The translations under genes and the position numbers were made by a program. From CTSoil-043 sp963821235 (GTDB lineage Bacteria; Chloroflexota; Limnocylindria; Limnocylindrales; CSP1-4), in NCBI GenBank assembly GCA_963821235.1, contig CAWGCS010000001.1, forward strand, positions 1,860,001 through 1,924,000: a stretch of DNA of 64,000 nucleotides. The letters run 5' to 3'. Each line of letters starts with the position of its first letter. Positions within the stretch are counted from its first letter, which is position 1. This document shows positions 54,677-62,594 of this stretch, piece after piece. The notes under the pieces were generated by a model, which worked only from the letters and a program-made list of their open reading frames with translations, searched no databases and was not told the DNA's origin.

Positions 54677-55737
54677 TGGGTGGCCCGACCGGCCAGATCC
54701 TGGCCCGGGCGGCCGGCCTCGCCGAGGCCGGCCGCCCCTTCGTCCTGGCGACGGTCGTGGCCGTCGCCAGGCCCACCTCCGCGAAGCCCGGCGCGCGCGG
54801 GATCGTCCACCCCGATGGCACGATCGAGGGCTGGGTCGGCGGCAGCTGCGCCCAGCCCACCGTCGTCGCCGAGGCGCTCCGGGCGCTGGCCGACGGCGAG
54901 CCTCGGCTGCTGCGGCTCTCGGCCGAGCCGCCGGCCGACTCGCGCCGCGCCGACGGGATCGTCGACCTCGTGATGACCTGCCATTCGGGCGGGACGCTGG
55001 AGATCTTCGTCGAGCCGCAGCTGCCCGCTCCCGAGCTCTGGGTGGTCGGCGTCACCCCGATCGCCCGATCGCTCGCGGGGCTTGGCGCGCTGGCCGGCTG
55101 GCAGGTGACGGCGATCGACCCGGCGGCGAGCGCCGAGCTCTTCCCCGAGGGCGTCCGACTCCACCCGGCGCGCGACCTCGCCGGGCTCGCGGCGACCGGC
55201 TCGCCGTACGTGGTCGTGGCCAGCCAGGGCCAGTGGGACGAGGAGGCCCTCGTGGCCGCGCTCGCCCTGGACGTCGCCTACGTCGGCCTCGTGGCGAGCG
55301 CGCGCCGCGCGGCCGCGGTGGGCGAGTACCTGGAGCTGGCCGGCGTGCCGGCCGAGCGGCGGGCGGCCCTTCGAGCGCCCTGTGGCCTCGACCTCGGCGC
55401 AGCCGGCGCCGCCGAGGTCGCCGTCTCGATCCTGGCCGAGCTCGTCCAGGTCCGCCGCGGCCGCGCGCCGTTCGTGGCGATGCCCGGACCGGCCACCCTC
55501 GTCCGGGACGCTGGCGCGGCGCTGCCGTCCGGCATGCGGGACGGTGCCCCGGCCGCCGGCGAGCCGCAGCCGGCAGGCGAGGGGATCGTCCTCGTCGACC
55601 CCGTCTGCGGGATGAGCGTCGACCCTGCAGACGTCCGCCACATCGCCGACCATGAGGGCCGGACGTATGCCTTCTGCTGCGCCGGCTGCCGCACCCGCTT
55701 CGCCAAGAACCCGGCCCGCTACCTGGCGCTGGCCTGA
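54676..55737 (+). CDS. XdhC-like maturation protein with C-terminal YHS domain
   Basis: A 353-residue protein. Residues 1-280 follow XdhC: VVAVARPTSAKPGARGIV and EGWVGGSCAQPTVVAEAL, then a Rossmann part (ELWVVGVTPIARSLAGLG, ASARRAAAVGEYLELAG). Residues about 305-350 are a YHS domain: VDPVCGMSVDPADV and TYAFCCAGCRTRFAKNPARYL, with Cys residues able to bind metal (YHS domains often bind copper). The fusion suggests it handles both sulfur/Mo cofactor and copper in the CuSMo site of CoxL. ATG 54676 overlaps the coxL stop (TGATG), so translation is coupled. The second XdhC in this cluster lacks the YHS part. Confidence 0.87.
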   Translation: MGGPTGQILARAAGLAEAGRPFVLATVVAVARPTSAKPGARGIVHPDGTIEGWVGGSCAQPTVVAEALRALADGEPRLLRLSAEPPADSRRADGIVDLVMTCHSGGTLEIFVEPQLPAPELWVVGVTPIARSLAGLGALAGWQVTAIDPAASAELFPEGVRLHPARDLAGLAATGSPYVVVASQGQWDEEALVAALALDVAYVGLVASARRAAAVGEYLELAGVPAERRAALRAPCGLDLGAAGAAEVAVSILAELVQVRRGRAPFVAMPGPATLVRDAGAALPSGMRDGAPAAGEPQPAGEGIVLVDPVCGMSVDPADVRHIADHEGRTYAFCCAGCRTRFAKNPARYLALA

Positions 55738-55759
55738 CCCCTACCCGAGGAGCCACCGG

Positions 55760-56200
55760 ATGAAGCTCGAGGGCCGCGTCGAGATCCACGCCCCCCGCCC
55801 CAAGGTCTGGGCGTTCGTCACGGATCCCGACCAGATCGCCAGCTGCGGGCCCGGCGTCCAGTCGGTGGAGAGGCTCGACGCGAACCGCTTCCGGGCCCAC
55901 GCCAAGGTCGGCATCGGCTTCATCAGCGCGAAGTTCGTGGTCAACGCCGAGTTCACCGAGATGCACGAGCCGGACGATGCGACGGTCCTCGCCCGGGGCC
56001 AGGCACCGGGGAGCGCGGTGGACGCCACCGCCAGGATGGTCCTGACCGACGGCCCCGAGGGCTCGACCGTGATGGACTGGACGGCCGACGTCAACATCTC
56101 GGGGACGATCGCCAGCGTGGGCGCGCGGCTGATCGACGGGACGGCCAGCAAGATGGCCAGCCAGACCTTCGACTGCATCAAGGCGAAGCTCGAGGCCTGA
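55760..56200 (+). CDS. coxG: CO dehydrogenase subunit G (SRPBCC family)
   Basis: A 146-residue SRPBCC/Bet v 1-fold protein: MKLEGRVEIHAPRPKVWAF with the typical N-terminal strand-helix and LDANRFRAHAKVGIGFISAKF as the central strands. CoxG recruits the CO dehydrogenase complex to the membrane and binds menaquinone. The sequence is close to the family's full length of about 145-200 residues but lacks the longer C-terminal helix of some members. GAGGAG lies 7 nt before the ATG. It ends the cox operon before the MBL gene. Confidence 0.9.
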   Translation: MKLEGRVEIHAPRPKVWAFVTDPDQIASCGPGVQSVERLDANRFRAHAKVGIGFISAKFVVNAEFTEMHEPDDATVLARGQAPGSAVDATARMVLTDGPEGSTVMDWTADVNISGTIASVGARLIDGTASKMASQTFDCIKAKLEA

Positions 56201-56278
56201 GCGGCCGGCCGGAGGCGCCCGCGCCACGCTGGGGCGGCGGCTGGCCGCCGGTCGCCGCCGCGCCGAGGGGACCCGTGC

Positions 56279-56284
56279 CACACT
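56279..56284 (+). promoter_or_regulatory. -10-like box CACACT, 6 nt before ATG
   Basis: CACACT, then CCGGGC, then ATG 56291. A weaker member of the leaderless pattern (first base C instead of T). Confidence 0.35.
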
Positions 56285-56290
56285 CCGGGC

Positions 56291-57052
56291 ATGGAGCTCG
56301 TGACCCGGGCGATCGGCCCCCTCCAGACGAACGTCCACCTGGTCGCCGACGCGCGAACGCGCGAGGCGATCGTCATCGACGGCGCGATCCCCGGCCTGCC
56401 CTGGATCAGCGGAGAGCTGGAGCAGCGCGGCTGGCGGCTCGTCCTCATCGTCTCCACGCACGGCCACTGGGACCACGCGGGCGGGAATGCCGCTCTCCAG
56501 GCATGGTCGCGCGAGGTGGCGGGCGCCGCCCGCCCGGGCGAAGGCGAGGCGGCGCTCGTCGGCCACGCCGCCGAGCATGGGCTCACGATCGTGTCGCCGG
56601 ACGGCCGCCAGCGCCGTCCCGACCCGTCGCGCGGCGCCGAGATCGCCGCCCACGTGGCCGACTGGCATCGCCTGACGAACCCGCAGCCGCTCTTCGCCCC
56701 GTTCCCGATCCCGCCGTGCGTCCCGGCGGCCGAGCTGGCCGAGGGCGGCGTCGTCCGCCTCGGCGAGGTCCGCCTCGACGTCCTCCACACCCCGGGCCAC
56801 ACGGAAGGGTCCGTCTGCCTCGTCTCGCACGAGGCGGGGATCGTCTTCTCCGGCGACACGCTCTTCCCCGGCGGATGGGGGAGGGTGGACCTGCCCGGCG
56901 GCGACGCCGAGGCGATGGTCGCCTCCCTCACCCGCCTGGCCGCCCTCCCGGAGGCGTTCCGCGTCCTGCCCGGGCACGGCCGCCCGACGACGATCGCCGC
57001 CGAGCGTCCCTGGCTGGACCTGGTCGCCCGGGAGCGGCGCCTGCCCTCTTAG
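56291..57052 (+). CDS. MBL-fold metallohydrolase (glyoxalase II-like)
   Basis: A 253-residue metallo-beta-lactamase-fold protein with the metal motif STHGHWDHAGG, the HTPGHTEGSVCLV strand with its His, and VFSGDTLFPGGWGRVD with the bridging Asp. This combination is that of hydroxyacylglutathione hydrolase-like (YcbL-type) enzymes, though many have other thioester or sulfur substrates. The RVLPGHGRPT His completes the site. An insertion of ~35 residues (about 70-110) precedes the second half. It is the gene after coxG, but with its own -10-like box, so its link to CO oxidation is uncertain. Confidence 0.85.
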   Translation: MELVTRAIGPLQTNVHLVADARTREAIVIDGAIPGLPWISGELEQRGWRLVLIVSTHGHWDHAGGNAALQAWSREVAGAARPGEGEAALVGHAAEHGLTIVSPDGRQRRPDPSRGAEIAAHVADWHRLTNPQPLFAPFPIPPCVPAAELAEGGVVRLGEVRLDVLHTPGHTEGSVCLVSHEAGIVFSGDTLFPGGWGRVDLPGGDAEAMVASLTRLAALPEAFRVLPGHGRPTTIAAERPWLDLVARERRLPS

Positions 57053-57103
57053 GCGGCCCGGCCGGCGCAGGCCAGCGGCGGGGGGAGGGACCGGCCGGCG
57101 GCG

Positions 57104-58213
57104 CTAGCGACCCCACTCGCCGCGCTTGGCCCGCGCCCGCGCCGCACCGGCCCTGCCGATGACGGCCCATCGCTTCCGCTCAGCCCGGCGGGCGACGGCG
57201 TCCATCTCGGCGGCCCGGTAGCGCTCTTCGCGGGCCAGCTTCCGCCAGCCCGCCAGGCGATCGGCGCCCAGGGTTCCCGCCGCCAAGGCGGCCTCGACGG
57301 CGCAGCCGGGCTCGCCCTCGTGCCGGCAATCGGTGAAGCGGCAGGACGCCGCCGCGGCGACCACGTCGGCAAAGGCGAGGTCCAGGCCGGCCCCGTCGTC
57401 CCACAGCCCGAGCTCGCGGAGGCCCGGCGTGTCGAGGAGGAGCCCCCGCCCCCCGGGCAGCCGGACCAGCTCGCGCCCGACGGTGGTGTGGCGCCCATGC
57501 GCGTCGTCCTCGCGGATGGCGGCGGTGGGGAGGAGCTGCTGGCCGAGGAGGGCGTTCGCCAGGGTGCTCTTCCCGACGCCCGAGGAGCCGACGAGGGCGA
57601 GCGTCCGCCCCGCGTCGAGGTAGCCCCGGACGGCGTCCAGGCCCTCGCCGCTGACAGCGCTCGTGGCGACGACCGGCACGCCGACCGCCACCTCCTCCAG
57701 CTGGGCCTCGGCGATCGCGACCTCCACCGGGTCGCGGGCGAGGTCGACCTTCGTCAGCACGACGACAGGGCGAGCGCCGGATTCCCACGCCGTGGCGAGA
57801 TAGCGCTCGATGCGCCGCGGGTTCAGCTCGCGGTTGAGCGAGGTGGCGACGAGGACGAGGTCGACGTTGGCGGCCAGGACCTGGAAGGGCGCCCCGAAGT
57901 CGGCCGGGGCGCGTCGGCGCAGCTGGGTCCGGCGGGGCAGCACGACGTGGACCGTCGCGGCCCCCTCCTCCGGTCGGGCGTCGACGGCCACCCAGTCCCC
58001 GACGACGGGGAGCTCGGCCGGCCCCGCCTCGTGGCGTAGCCGGCCGGAGACGCGTCCCTCGAGGACGGCGATGCCGTCCCCGGTCATCACCACGCAGGCC
58101 CCCCGGTGGGAAGCGACGACCCGGCCGGGCAGGAGGCCCGTCGAAACGTCGACGAGCCGCCCGAAGGCAGCGCCCCAGGCCTCGTCCCAGCCGAGGGCCG
58201 CCAGGCCGCTCAT
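57104..58213 (-). CDS. rsgA: Ribosome biogenesis GTPase RsgA
   Basis: A 369-residue circularly permuted GTPase. G4 (VVVLTKVDL) comes first, followed by G1 (LVGSSGVGKSTLANALLG), the G2/G3 region and DTPGLRELGLW. An N-terminal OB-fold (residues about 30-95) and a C-terminal zinc knuckle (CRFTDCRHEGEPGC) complete the RsgA pattern. It matures the 30S subunit in a GTP- and ribosome-dependent manner. The GNAT gene upstream overlaps its start by 4 bp (ATGA). The C-terminus is Lys/Arg-rich, as expected for rRNA binding. Convergent with the MBL gene. Confidence 0.94.
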   Translation of the reverse strand: MSGLAALGWDEAWGAAFGRLVDVSTGLLPGRVVASHRGACVVMTGDGIAVLEGRVSGRLRHEAGPAELPVVGDWVAVDARPEEGAATVHVVLPRRTQLRRRAPADFGAPFQVLAANVDLVLVATSLNRELNPRRIERYLATAWESGARPVVVLTKVDLARDPVEVAIAEAQLEEVAVGVPVVATSAVSGEGLDAVRGYLDAGRTLALVGSSGVGKSTLANALLGQQLLPTAAIREDDAHGRHTTVGRELVRLPGGRGLLLDTPGLRELGLWDDGAGLDLAFADVVAAAASCRFTDCRHEGEPGCAVEAALAAGTLGADRLAGWRKLAREERYRAAEMDAVARRAERKRWAVIGRAGAARARAKRGEWGR

Positions 58214-59253
58214 CGGGCGGCCGCCGCGGGCTCCGTGAGATCGAGGGGCCTCCGCCACTCGGTCTCCCGGGAGACCTCCCGGAAGCCCATCTTGCGATAG
58301 AGCCGCAGCGCGCCCGTCTCGTTCTGGGCGTCCACGCCGAGGGCCGCCTCGGTCATGCCGCGGTCCCGGAGGGCCTGCAGGGCGCGACAGATGAGTGCCG
58401 ATGCCACCCCGCGCCCGCGCCACGGGGCGCGGGTCGAGATGTTCTCGCACCAGCCCCGCCGGACGTCGAAGCGGGCGTTCTCGTCGTCGTTGATGAAGGG
58501 CCGGACCATGCCGGCCACCTCATCGCCCTCCCAGGCCACCTGCCAGAGCGAGAGGTCCATCAGCGGGTCGGCCAGGAACTCCTGCCAGCGCTCCTCGGCG
58601 AGGTCGTCGACGCCGGCGCCCCAGTGGCCGCTGAAGGCCTCAACCTCCGCCGCCCAGATGCGGCGCAGCTGGTCCCGGGTCACGGGCCGGACATCGATGC
58701 CGGCGGGCGGCGCCATCTCGGGGATGTCCTCCAGGGTGGGACGGCGCATCTCGAAGCCGTATCGGACGGGGAGGAAGCCCCGCGACTCGAGGGCGTCGCG
58801 GGCACCCGGGGGCTCGACCACCGTGGAGACGCTGATGCTTCGCGGCCGGTCGATCGGACCCTGCCCAGCCGCCACGGCGGCGTGGCGGGCCAGGATCCAG
58901 TCGAGGAGGACCGCGAACGATCCCGCCGGCGCATCGGGGGTCACGAAGAGGGCGGACCCATGGACCCGGTCGCCGCGATTCTCGTCGCGCCACTCGACGC
59001 GGACGTAGCCGACGGACCGACCGTCGACCTCGGCCAGCCGGAGGTCGGCGGCGAGGTCGCTGTTGACGAGGTGATCGTAGTAGGAGCGCATCACGTCGGC
59101 GCTCATCACGAAGAGGCTGCCGCCGGCGAGGCGGCTCGCGTTGTTGACGTCGACGACGAGCTGGACCTCCTCCGGCCAGCGAACCGGCCGGAGGAGGAGG
59201 CCCGGGACGGAGGTCGGGATCGACCCGACCGCGGAGATGGTCATCGTTCTCAC
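58210..59253 (-). CDS. GNAT-family N-acetyltransferase with two GNAT domains
   Basis: A 347-residue protein with two tandem GNAT folds. The second domain (residues about 190-330) has a canonical acetyl-CoA site: STRAPWRGRGVASALICRAL, then ALGVDAQNETGALRLYRKMGF. The first (about 20-170) is degenerate, with GRSVGYVRVEWRDENRG as its core and no R-x-x-G-x-G/A motif, as in mycothiol synthase-like or antibiotic/peptide acetyltransferases. Either small molecules or protein termini could be acetylated. It is coupled to both rsgA (ATGA at its end) and the permease before it (ATGA at its start), so it lies in the exporter operon. Confidence 0.87.
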   Translation of the reverse strand: MRTMTISAVGSIPTSVPGLLLRPVRWPEEVQLVVDVNNASRLAGGSLFVMSADVMRSYYDHLVNSDLAADLRLAEVDGRSVGYVRVEWRDENRGDRVHGSALFVTPDAPAGSFAVLLDWILARHAAVAAGQGPIDRPRSISVSTVVEPPGARDALESRGFLPVRYGFEMRRPTLEDIPEMAPPAGIDVRPVTRDQLRRIWAAEVEAFSGHWGAGVDDLAEERWQEFLADPLMDLSLWQVAWEGDEVAGMVRPFINDDENARFDVRRGWCENISTRAPWRGRGVASALICRALQALRDRGMTEAALGVDAQNETGALRLYRKMGFREVSRETEWRRPLDLTEPAAAAR

Positions 59254-60071
59254 CCGACTCGCTTGAGCTTGCCGGTGCGCTTCGCGTATCGCTCGGCGCG
59301 CCCGAAGAGCCAGAGCCCGGCGGGGATCAGCACCGCGCCCATGATGGCGAGGGGCCAGATGTCGGGCCAGACGTCGACCAGGGAGGCCCCGTCGAGGAGC
59401 CCCCGGCGGACGCCGTCGAGGATGTACGTCGCCGGCGAGAAGGCCGAGGCGACCTGCATCCAGCCCGGCAGCACCGCCACCGAGTAGTAGACGCCGCTGA
59501 CGACGAGGAGGCAGGACTGGATGACGAACGTCATCTGCGCCCCGCGCTCCACGTAGAGGAGCGGAAGGATCGCCGCCATGACCCCGATCCCGATGACCGA
59601 GAAGGATCCGACGGCCATGATCCCGGCGGCGGTCGCCAGGTTCGCCTTCGAGAGGTCGAGCTCGAAGAAGAGGGTCAGGACGACCAGGATCACGGTAGTG
59701 TGGATCAGCCCGTAGAGGATCGCGTAGGCGGTCGACCCGAGGAGCTGGGAGGCGCGCCGGACCGGCGCCATCATCGTGTACTCCAGGGTCCCCTCCCAGC
59801 GCTCCCAGCTGATCGTCTCGGCGATGAAGGAGAAGACGGTCGACAGGTAGTTCCAGAAGATGGCCCCGATGACGAGGCTGAAGATGAGTCGCTTGTCGGC
59901 CTGCTCGGCCCCGATGAACGAGATCGCGAGCGCGCCCGCGATGGCGTACACGAGGAAGGCCAGCTCCCAGCCCCAGTAGCGGCGGCTGAGGTTGAAGTTC
60001 CGCTCGATGAAGGCGAACGACGCGCCGAGCTCGCGCGCGGCCGTGCTCATCGGGCGACGAAGCGTGGTCAC
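59250..60071 (-). CDS. ABC-2 type transporter permease
   Basis: A 273-residue six-span permease: YWGWELAFLVYAIAGALAISF, LIFSLVIGAIFWNYLSTVF, a loop SWERWEGTLEYTMMAPVRR typical of ABC-2 exporters, LIHTTVILVVLTLFFEL, IMAVGSFSVIGIGVMAAIL and FVIQSCLLVVSGVYYSVAV, with a last WPLAIMGAVLIPAGLWLFG. Its ATPase partner is encoded upstream, with a small Arg-rich ORF between. GTG 60071 or ATG 60050 could be the start. It overlaps the GNAT gene by 4 bp. Substrate unknown. Confidence 0.9.
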   Translation of the reverse strand: MTTLRRPMSTAARELGASFAFIERNFNLSRRYWGWELAFLVYAIAGALAISFIGAEQADKRLIFSLVIGAIFWNYLSTVFSFIAETISWERWEGTLEYTMMAPVRRASQLLGSTAYAILYGLIHTTVILVVLTLFFELDLSKANLATAAGIMAVGSFSVIGIGVMAAILPLLYVERGAQMTFVIQSCLLVVSGVYYSVAVLPGWMQVASAFSPATYILDGVRRGLLDGASLVDVWPDIWPLAIMGAVLIPAGLWLFGRAERYAKRTGKLKRVG

Positions 60072-60116
60072 GGGTTGATCACTCCGAATGGGCTGGGAGG
60101 CCGGCCGGCTCCCGCC

Positions 60117-60326
60117 TCAGCGGAAGCCGGCCGGATGGAGCCGCTCGGCGGCCGGGTCGGCGGCGATGCGCGCGCCGAGGCGGACGATGGAGCGGCCGAT
60201 CGCACGGCGGATGCGGCGGTCGCCGGCGCGTGCGACAGCACGGACGAGCCGGGCCCGCTGGGCCTCGGCCGCGAACCGGGCGGCGCGGTCCGCGTGGACC
60301 GCCTGCTGGATGCGGATGGCGTTCAC
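60117..60326 (-). CDS. Small Arg-rich protein between ABC ATPase and permease
   Basis: A 69-residue, strongly basic helical protein (RLVRAVARAGDRRIRRAIGR with IVRLGARIAADPAAERLH) of no known family. GTG 60326 is chosen because GGGAGGTGA, nearly a full anti-16S complement, lies about 5 nt upstream. It lies between the ABC ATPase and its permease on the same strand. A similar small basic protein occurs downstream of the ArsR-like gene at 28.4 kb. It may be a regulatory or adaptor peptide of ABC-2/ArsR modules; function unknown. Confidence 0.65.
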   Translation of the reverse strand: MNAIRIQQAVHADRAARFAAEAQRARLVRAVARAGDRRIRRAIGRSIVRLGARIAADPAAERLHPAGFR

Positions 60327-60412
60327 GTCGCTCACCTCCCTTCGAAGGGCGGGGGGTTGATGGATCGGTCTGGGCCGGGCGCGGCCGGCCGAAGCGCGCG
60401 GGTCGAGCCTGG

Positions 60413-61339
60413 TCATTCGTCGTCCTCCGCGGCCGGCTCCTCGACGTCCTCGTCGAGCGAGCGGCCGGTATAGGTCATGAACACGTTGTCGAGCGTGGGC
60501 GCGAGGCCCGTCTCGCGGGCGACGCGGGCCTTGAGGCCGTCCGGGGTGTCCTCCCCGACGAGGCGTCCCTGGTCGAGGATCGCGATCCGGTCACAGAGCC
60601 GGTCGGCCTCGGCCATGTCGTGCGTCGTCAGCAGGATCGTCGCGTCGTGCGTGGCCCGGAGCTCTTCGATGAAGGACTGCACCTCGAGCTTCGAACGGGG
60701 GTCGAGGCCCGTCGTCGGCTCGTCGAGCAGGAGGAGCGTCGGGGAGGTGAGCAGGGCTCGCGCGATGGCGACCTTCTGCTGCATGCCCCGGCTCATCTGC
60801 TCGATGGGGCTCCCCATCCGCTTCTCGGAGATGCCGAGCCGGGCGAGGATCCGGACCGCCTCACGCCGGGCCTCGCCGGCGTGGAGGCCGTAGAGGCGGG
60901 CGGCGAAGGCGAGGTTCTCGTAGGGCGAGAGCTTCTTGAAGAAGGCGGCGTCGGCGCTCACCCGGTTGATGAGGCGCTTGACCGCCATCTCGTCCCGCTC
61001 CACGTCGTACCCGAAGATCTCTGCTCGACCGCTGTCGAGGGTGAGGAGGGTCGACACGAGGCGGATGAGGGTGCTCTTGCCGCTGCCATTGGCGCCGAGG
61101 ACCCCGTAGATCTGGCCCCGCTCGACGCGGAGCGAGACGTCCTGGATGGCCCCCACGGGCTTCTTCCTGCGGCCCACGAGGAACGTCTTGGAGACGTGCT
61201 GCAGGTGGAGCGCGGGCGGCCCGGCAGGTCGCCGGGGCGTCGGATCGGGAGCCTGGACCGGGACCGGGGCGAGCGTCTCGTCGTGCGCCGAGACGGGCCG
61301 CCGGAGCGCGATCTTCTGTTCGGTGAGAGTGCTGCTCAC
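60413..61339 (-). CDS. ABC transporter ATP-binding protein
   Basis: A 308-residue ATPase: Walker A GANGSGKST, Walker B LLLLDEPTTGLD, the signature MSRGMQQK (SRGM in place of the usual SGGQ) and the H-loop TTHDMAEADRLC. An N-terminal ~45-residue Pro-rich extension precedes the NBD. It drives the ABC-2 permease encoded downstream. GTG 61339 opens the gene after a leader of about 365 nt that contains a short ORF and two hairpins, suggesting controlled expression. The exported compound is unknown. Confidence 0.92.
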   Translation of the reverse strand: MSSTLTEQKIALRRPVSAHDETLAPVPVQAPDPTPRRPAGPPALHLQHVSKTFLVGRRKKPVGAIQDVSLRVERGQIYGVLGANGSGKSTLIRLVSTLLTLDSGRAEIFGYDVERDEMAVKRLINRVSADAAFFKKLSPYENLAFAARLYGLHAGEARREAVRILARLGISEKRMGSPIEQMSRGMQQKVAIARALLTSPTLLLLDEPTTGLDPRSKLEVQSFIEELRATHDATILLTTHDMAEADRLCDRIAILDQGRLVGEDTPDGLKARVARETGLAPTLDNVFMTYTGRSLDEDVEEPAAEDDE

Positions 61340-61410
61340 GGGTGTCTCCGTTCGTCTCGGTGGTGGCGATCCCGGTTGGATGGGCCCGGTCGCGGCCGTG
61401 TCGTCCGGAG

Positions 61411-61462
61411 ACGAGAAGAGCCGCGGGCCCGACGTCTGTCCTGCGTCGTGGGCCCGCGGCTC
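61411..61462 (-). terminator. Second leader hairpin before the ABC operon
   Basis: GAGCCGCGGGCCC and GGGCCCGCGGCTC form a perfect 13-bp stem extended by GACG/CGTC, followed on the minus strand by TTCTCGTC. Its 5' arm shares the 15-mer CCGGAGCCGCGGGCC with the upstream hairpin, so the two could exchange partners. Confidence 0.5.
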
Positions 61463-61495
61463 CGGGTCGCCGCCCCGCCAATGCGCGGGGCAATG

Positions 61496-61528
61496 AAAAA
61501 GCCGCTGGGCCCTGATCTGGCCCGCGGC
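61496..61528 (-). terminator. First leader terminator before the ABC operon
   Basis: Read leftward, a 10-bp stem with one bulged base (GCCGCGGGCC, 7-nt loop, GGCCCAGCGGC) is followed by TTTTT, a complete intrinsic terminator inside the 5' leader of the ABC exporter gene. A further hairpin, GCCCCGC/GCGGGGC, lies at 61472-61491. Confidence 0.65.
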
Positions 61529-61564
61529 TCCGGTTCCTCGCCTGGCGGCGCTACCGCCGCGTGA

Positions 61565-61660
61565 CTAGGCCGAGCTGGGCACAGATCGCCCCCTGAGCGC
61601 GCCGACAGGGGCGGCTGCAGGCCGCCTCCGGGGGCTCGTGAGGAAGATCCGGATGCTCAT
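61565..61660 (-). CDS. Short leader ORF upstream of the ABC exporter
   Basis: A 31-codon ORF starting with ATG 61660 in the leader RNA, ending 37 nt before the terminator hairpin. Its product begins MSIRIFLTSPRRRP and contains a run of Arg and Ala/Pro codons. AGGAG lies 12 nt upstream, a little far. It is a candidate leader peptide whose translation could decide whether the hairpins form, as in ribosome-mediated attenuation. It does not resemble a structural protein. Confidence 0.4.
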   Translation of the reverse strand: MSIRIFLTSPRRRPAAAPVGALRGRSVPSSA

Positions 61661-61712
61661 TCGGTGAACACGCTCCTGTGTCGTCGACGCGGAACTGCCG
61701 CGCCAGTGGCGG

Positions 61713-61742
61713 ACACTACTCCGGCCGCCGGAGCCGTGTCAA
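61713..61742 (-). promoter_or_regulatory. Strong promoter of the ABC exporter leader
   Basis: Read leftward, TTGACA (61742-61737) and TAGTGT (61718-61713) are spaced by 18 nt, a near-consensus housekeeping promoter. It would start a leader of about 365 nt before the ABC ATPase gene. Confidence 0.7.
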
Positions 61743-61805
61743 GACGCAAGTTCACGACGTGTCCACGCGTCCGGGTGAATCTGCTGCCCGTGGACGCACA
61801 GCCGG

Positions 61806-61834
61806 TTGACGGTTGATCGCCGGCCCCGTAGGCT
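61806..61834 (+). promoter_or_regulatory. Promoter of the P-loop-like gene
   Basis: TTGACG (61806-61811) and TAGGCT (61829-61834) are exactly 17 nt apart, ending 8 nt before GTG 61843. This is a strong, leaderless-type promoter. Confidence 0.7.
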
Positions 61835-61842
61835 CGGCCCCC

Positions 61843-62583
61843 GTGTCCGAGCGTGCCGCGAGCCCTGCCGCGACCCTTCCCGCCCTCGTCATGGCCGGCC
61901 TGCTGGACGCGCCGCTGGCGGCCCTGGCCTGGCTCCTCGTCGAGCGAGGCGTGCCGGTGCTGGTGGCGGGTCCCGAACCGGCTGCGCGGATCGCGCTCCT
62001 CGACGCGCTCGCCGCGGCCCTGCCGTCGGCGCGCCGTCCCGACCGCGGCGCCTCGGTCGGCGGGGATCGCCTGGTCCGGGTCGCCGCAACGGTGTCGGCC
62101 TCCACCTCGCCGGGCGTCCTGCGGGCGGCCCTGGCCGCCACCAGCGGCCGCAGCGGCCTCGCCGCGGCGGTGGCCGCCGACAGTCTGGCGGGCGTGCTCG
62201 ACGTGCTCCACCGCCAGGGGCTGACCGACGACGAGGTGACGTTCCTGGGCCTGGTCCTCGTGCTCGGGACGCCCGCCGGGCCCGAGGCCGCCGCCCGCGT
62301 CGTCGCGGCCCACTACCTGCGCCCCGTCGTCCGCGACGCCGGCGGCCACCCGCGCCGCCTCGGGCCCGCCGTCCTGGCCACGTGGGACGGGGCGGCACCT
62401 GGCTGGGAGGACTTCTCCTGGGGGATCCTCCCGGACCTGGCGGACCGGGTTCGGATGCGCGTCGGCGACTTCGAGGTCGAGCGGGCTCGCCGCGCGGAGG
62501 TCCTTGCCGGCCTGGTGGGCCGGGGCGAGACGACCTCCGACGCCTTCGCGACGGCCGTGCGGACGCTGCGGCCGGTCGGCTAG
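61843..62583 (+). CDS. Degenerate P-loop-like protein
   Basis: A 246-residue protein resembling a shortened type II/IV-secretion-like ATPase (LAWLLVERGVPVLVAGPEPAARIALL at about residues 24-49), where the Walker A Lys is missing: PEPAAR replaces the usual GxGKT. The C-terminal part (EDFSWGILPDLADRVRMRVG and onward) has the style of such ATPases. A functional ATP site is unlikely, so it may be a scaffold or a decaying paralogue. GTG 61843 is supported by the strong promoter at 61806-61834. It precedes the MttB gene, whose -10 box overlaps its stop codon. Confidence 0.6.
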   Translation: MSERAASPAATLPALVMAGLLDAPLAALAWLLVERGVPVLVAGPEPAARIALLDALAAALPSARRPDRGASVGGDRLVRVAATVSASTSPGVLRAALAATSGRSGLAAAVAADSLAGVLDVLHRQGLTDDEVTFLGLVLVLGTPAGPEAAARVVAAHYLRPVVRDAGGHPRRLGPAVLATWDGAAPGWEDFSWGILPDLADRVRMRVGDFEVERARRAEVLAGLVGRGETTSDAFATAVRTLRPVG

Positions 62584-62586
62584 GCT
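62581..62586 (+). promoter_or_regulatory. -10-like box TAGGCT before the MttB gene
   Basis: TAGGCT lies 8 nt before GTG 62595 and shares its first three bases with the stop codon of the preceding gene. Leaderless pattern. Confidence 0.45.
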
Positions 62587-62594
62587 CGACGGGC

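Noticed and set aside
61540..61570. T-box-like GGNACCGCG stretch before the ABC operon
   Set aside because: The sequence CGGCGGTAGCGCCGCC is a simple hairpin and does not carry the T-box core TGGNACCGCG or a specifier loop.
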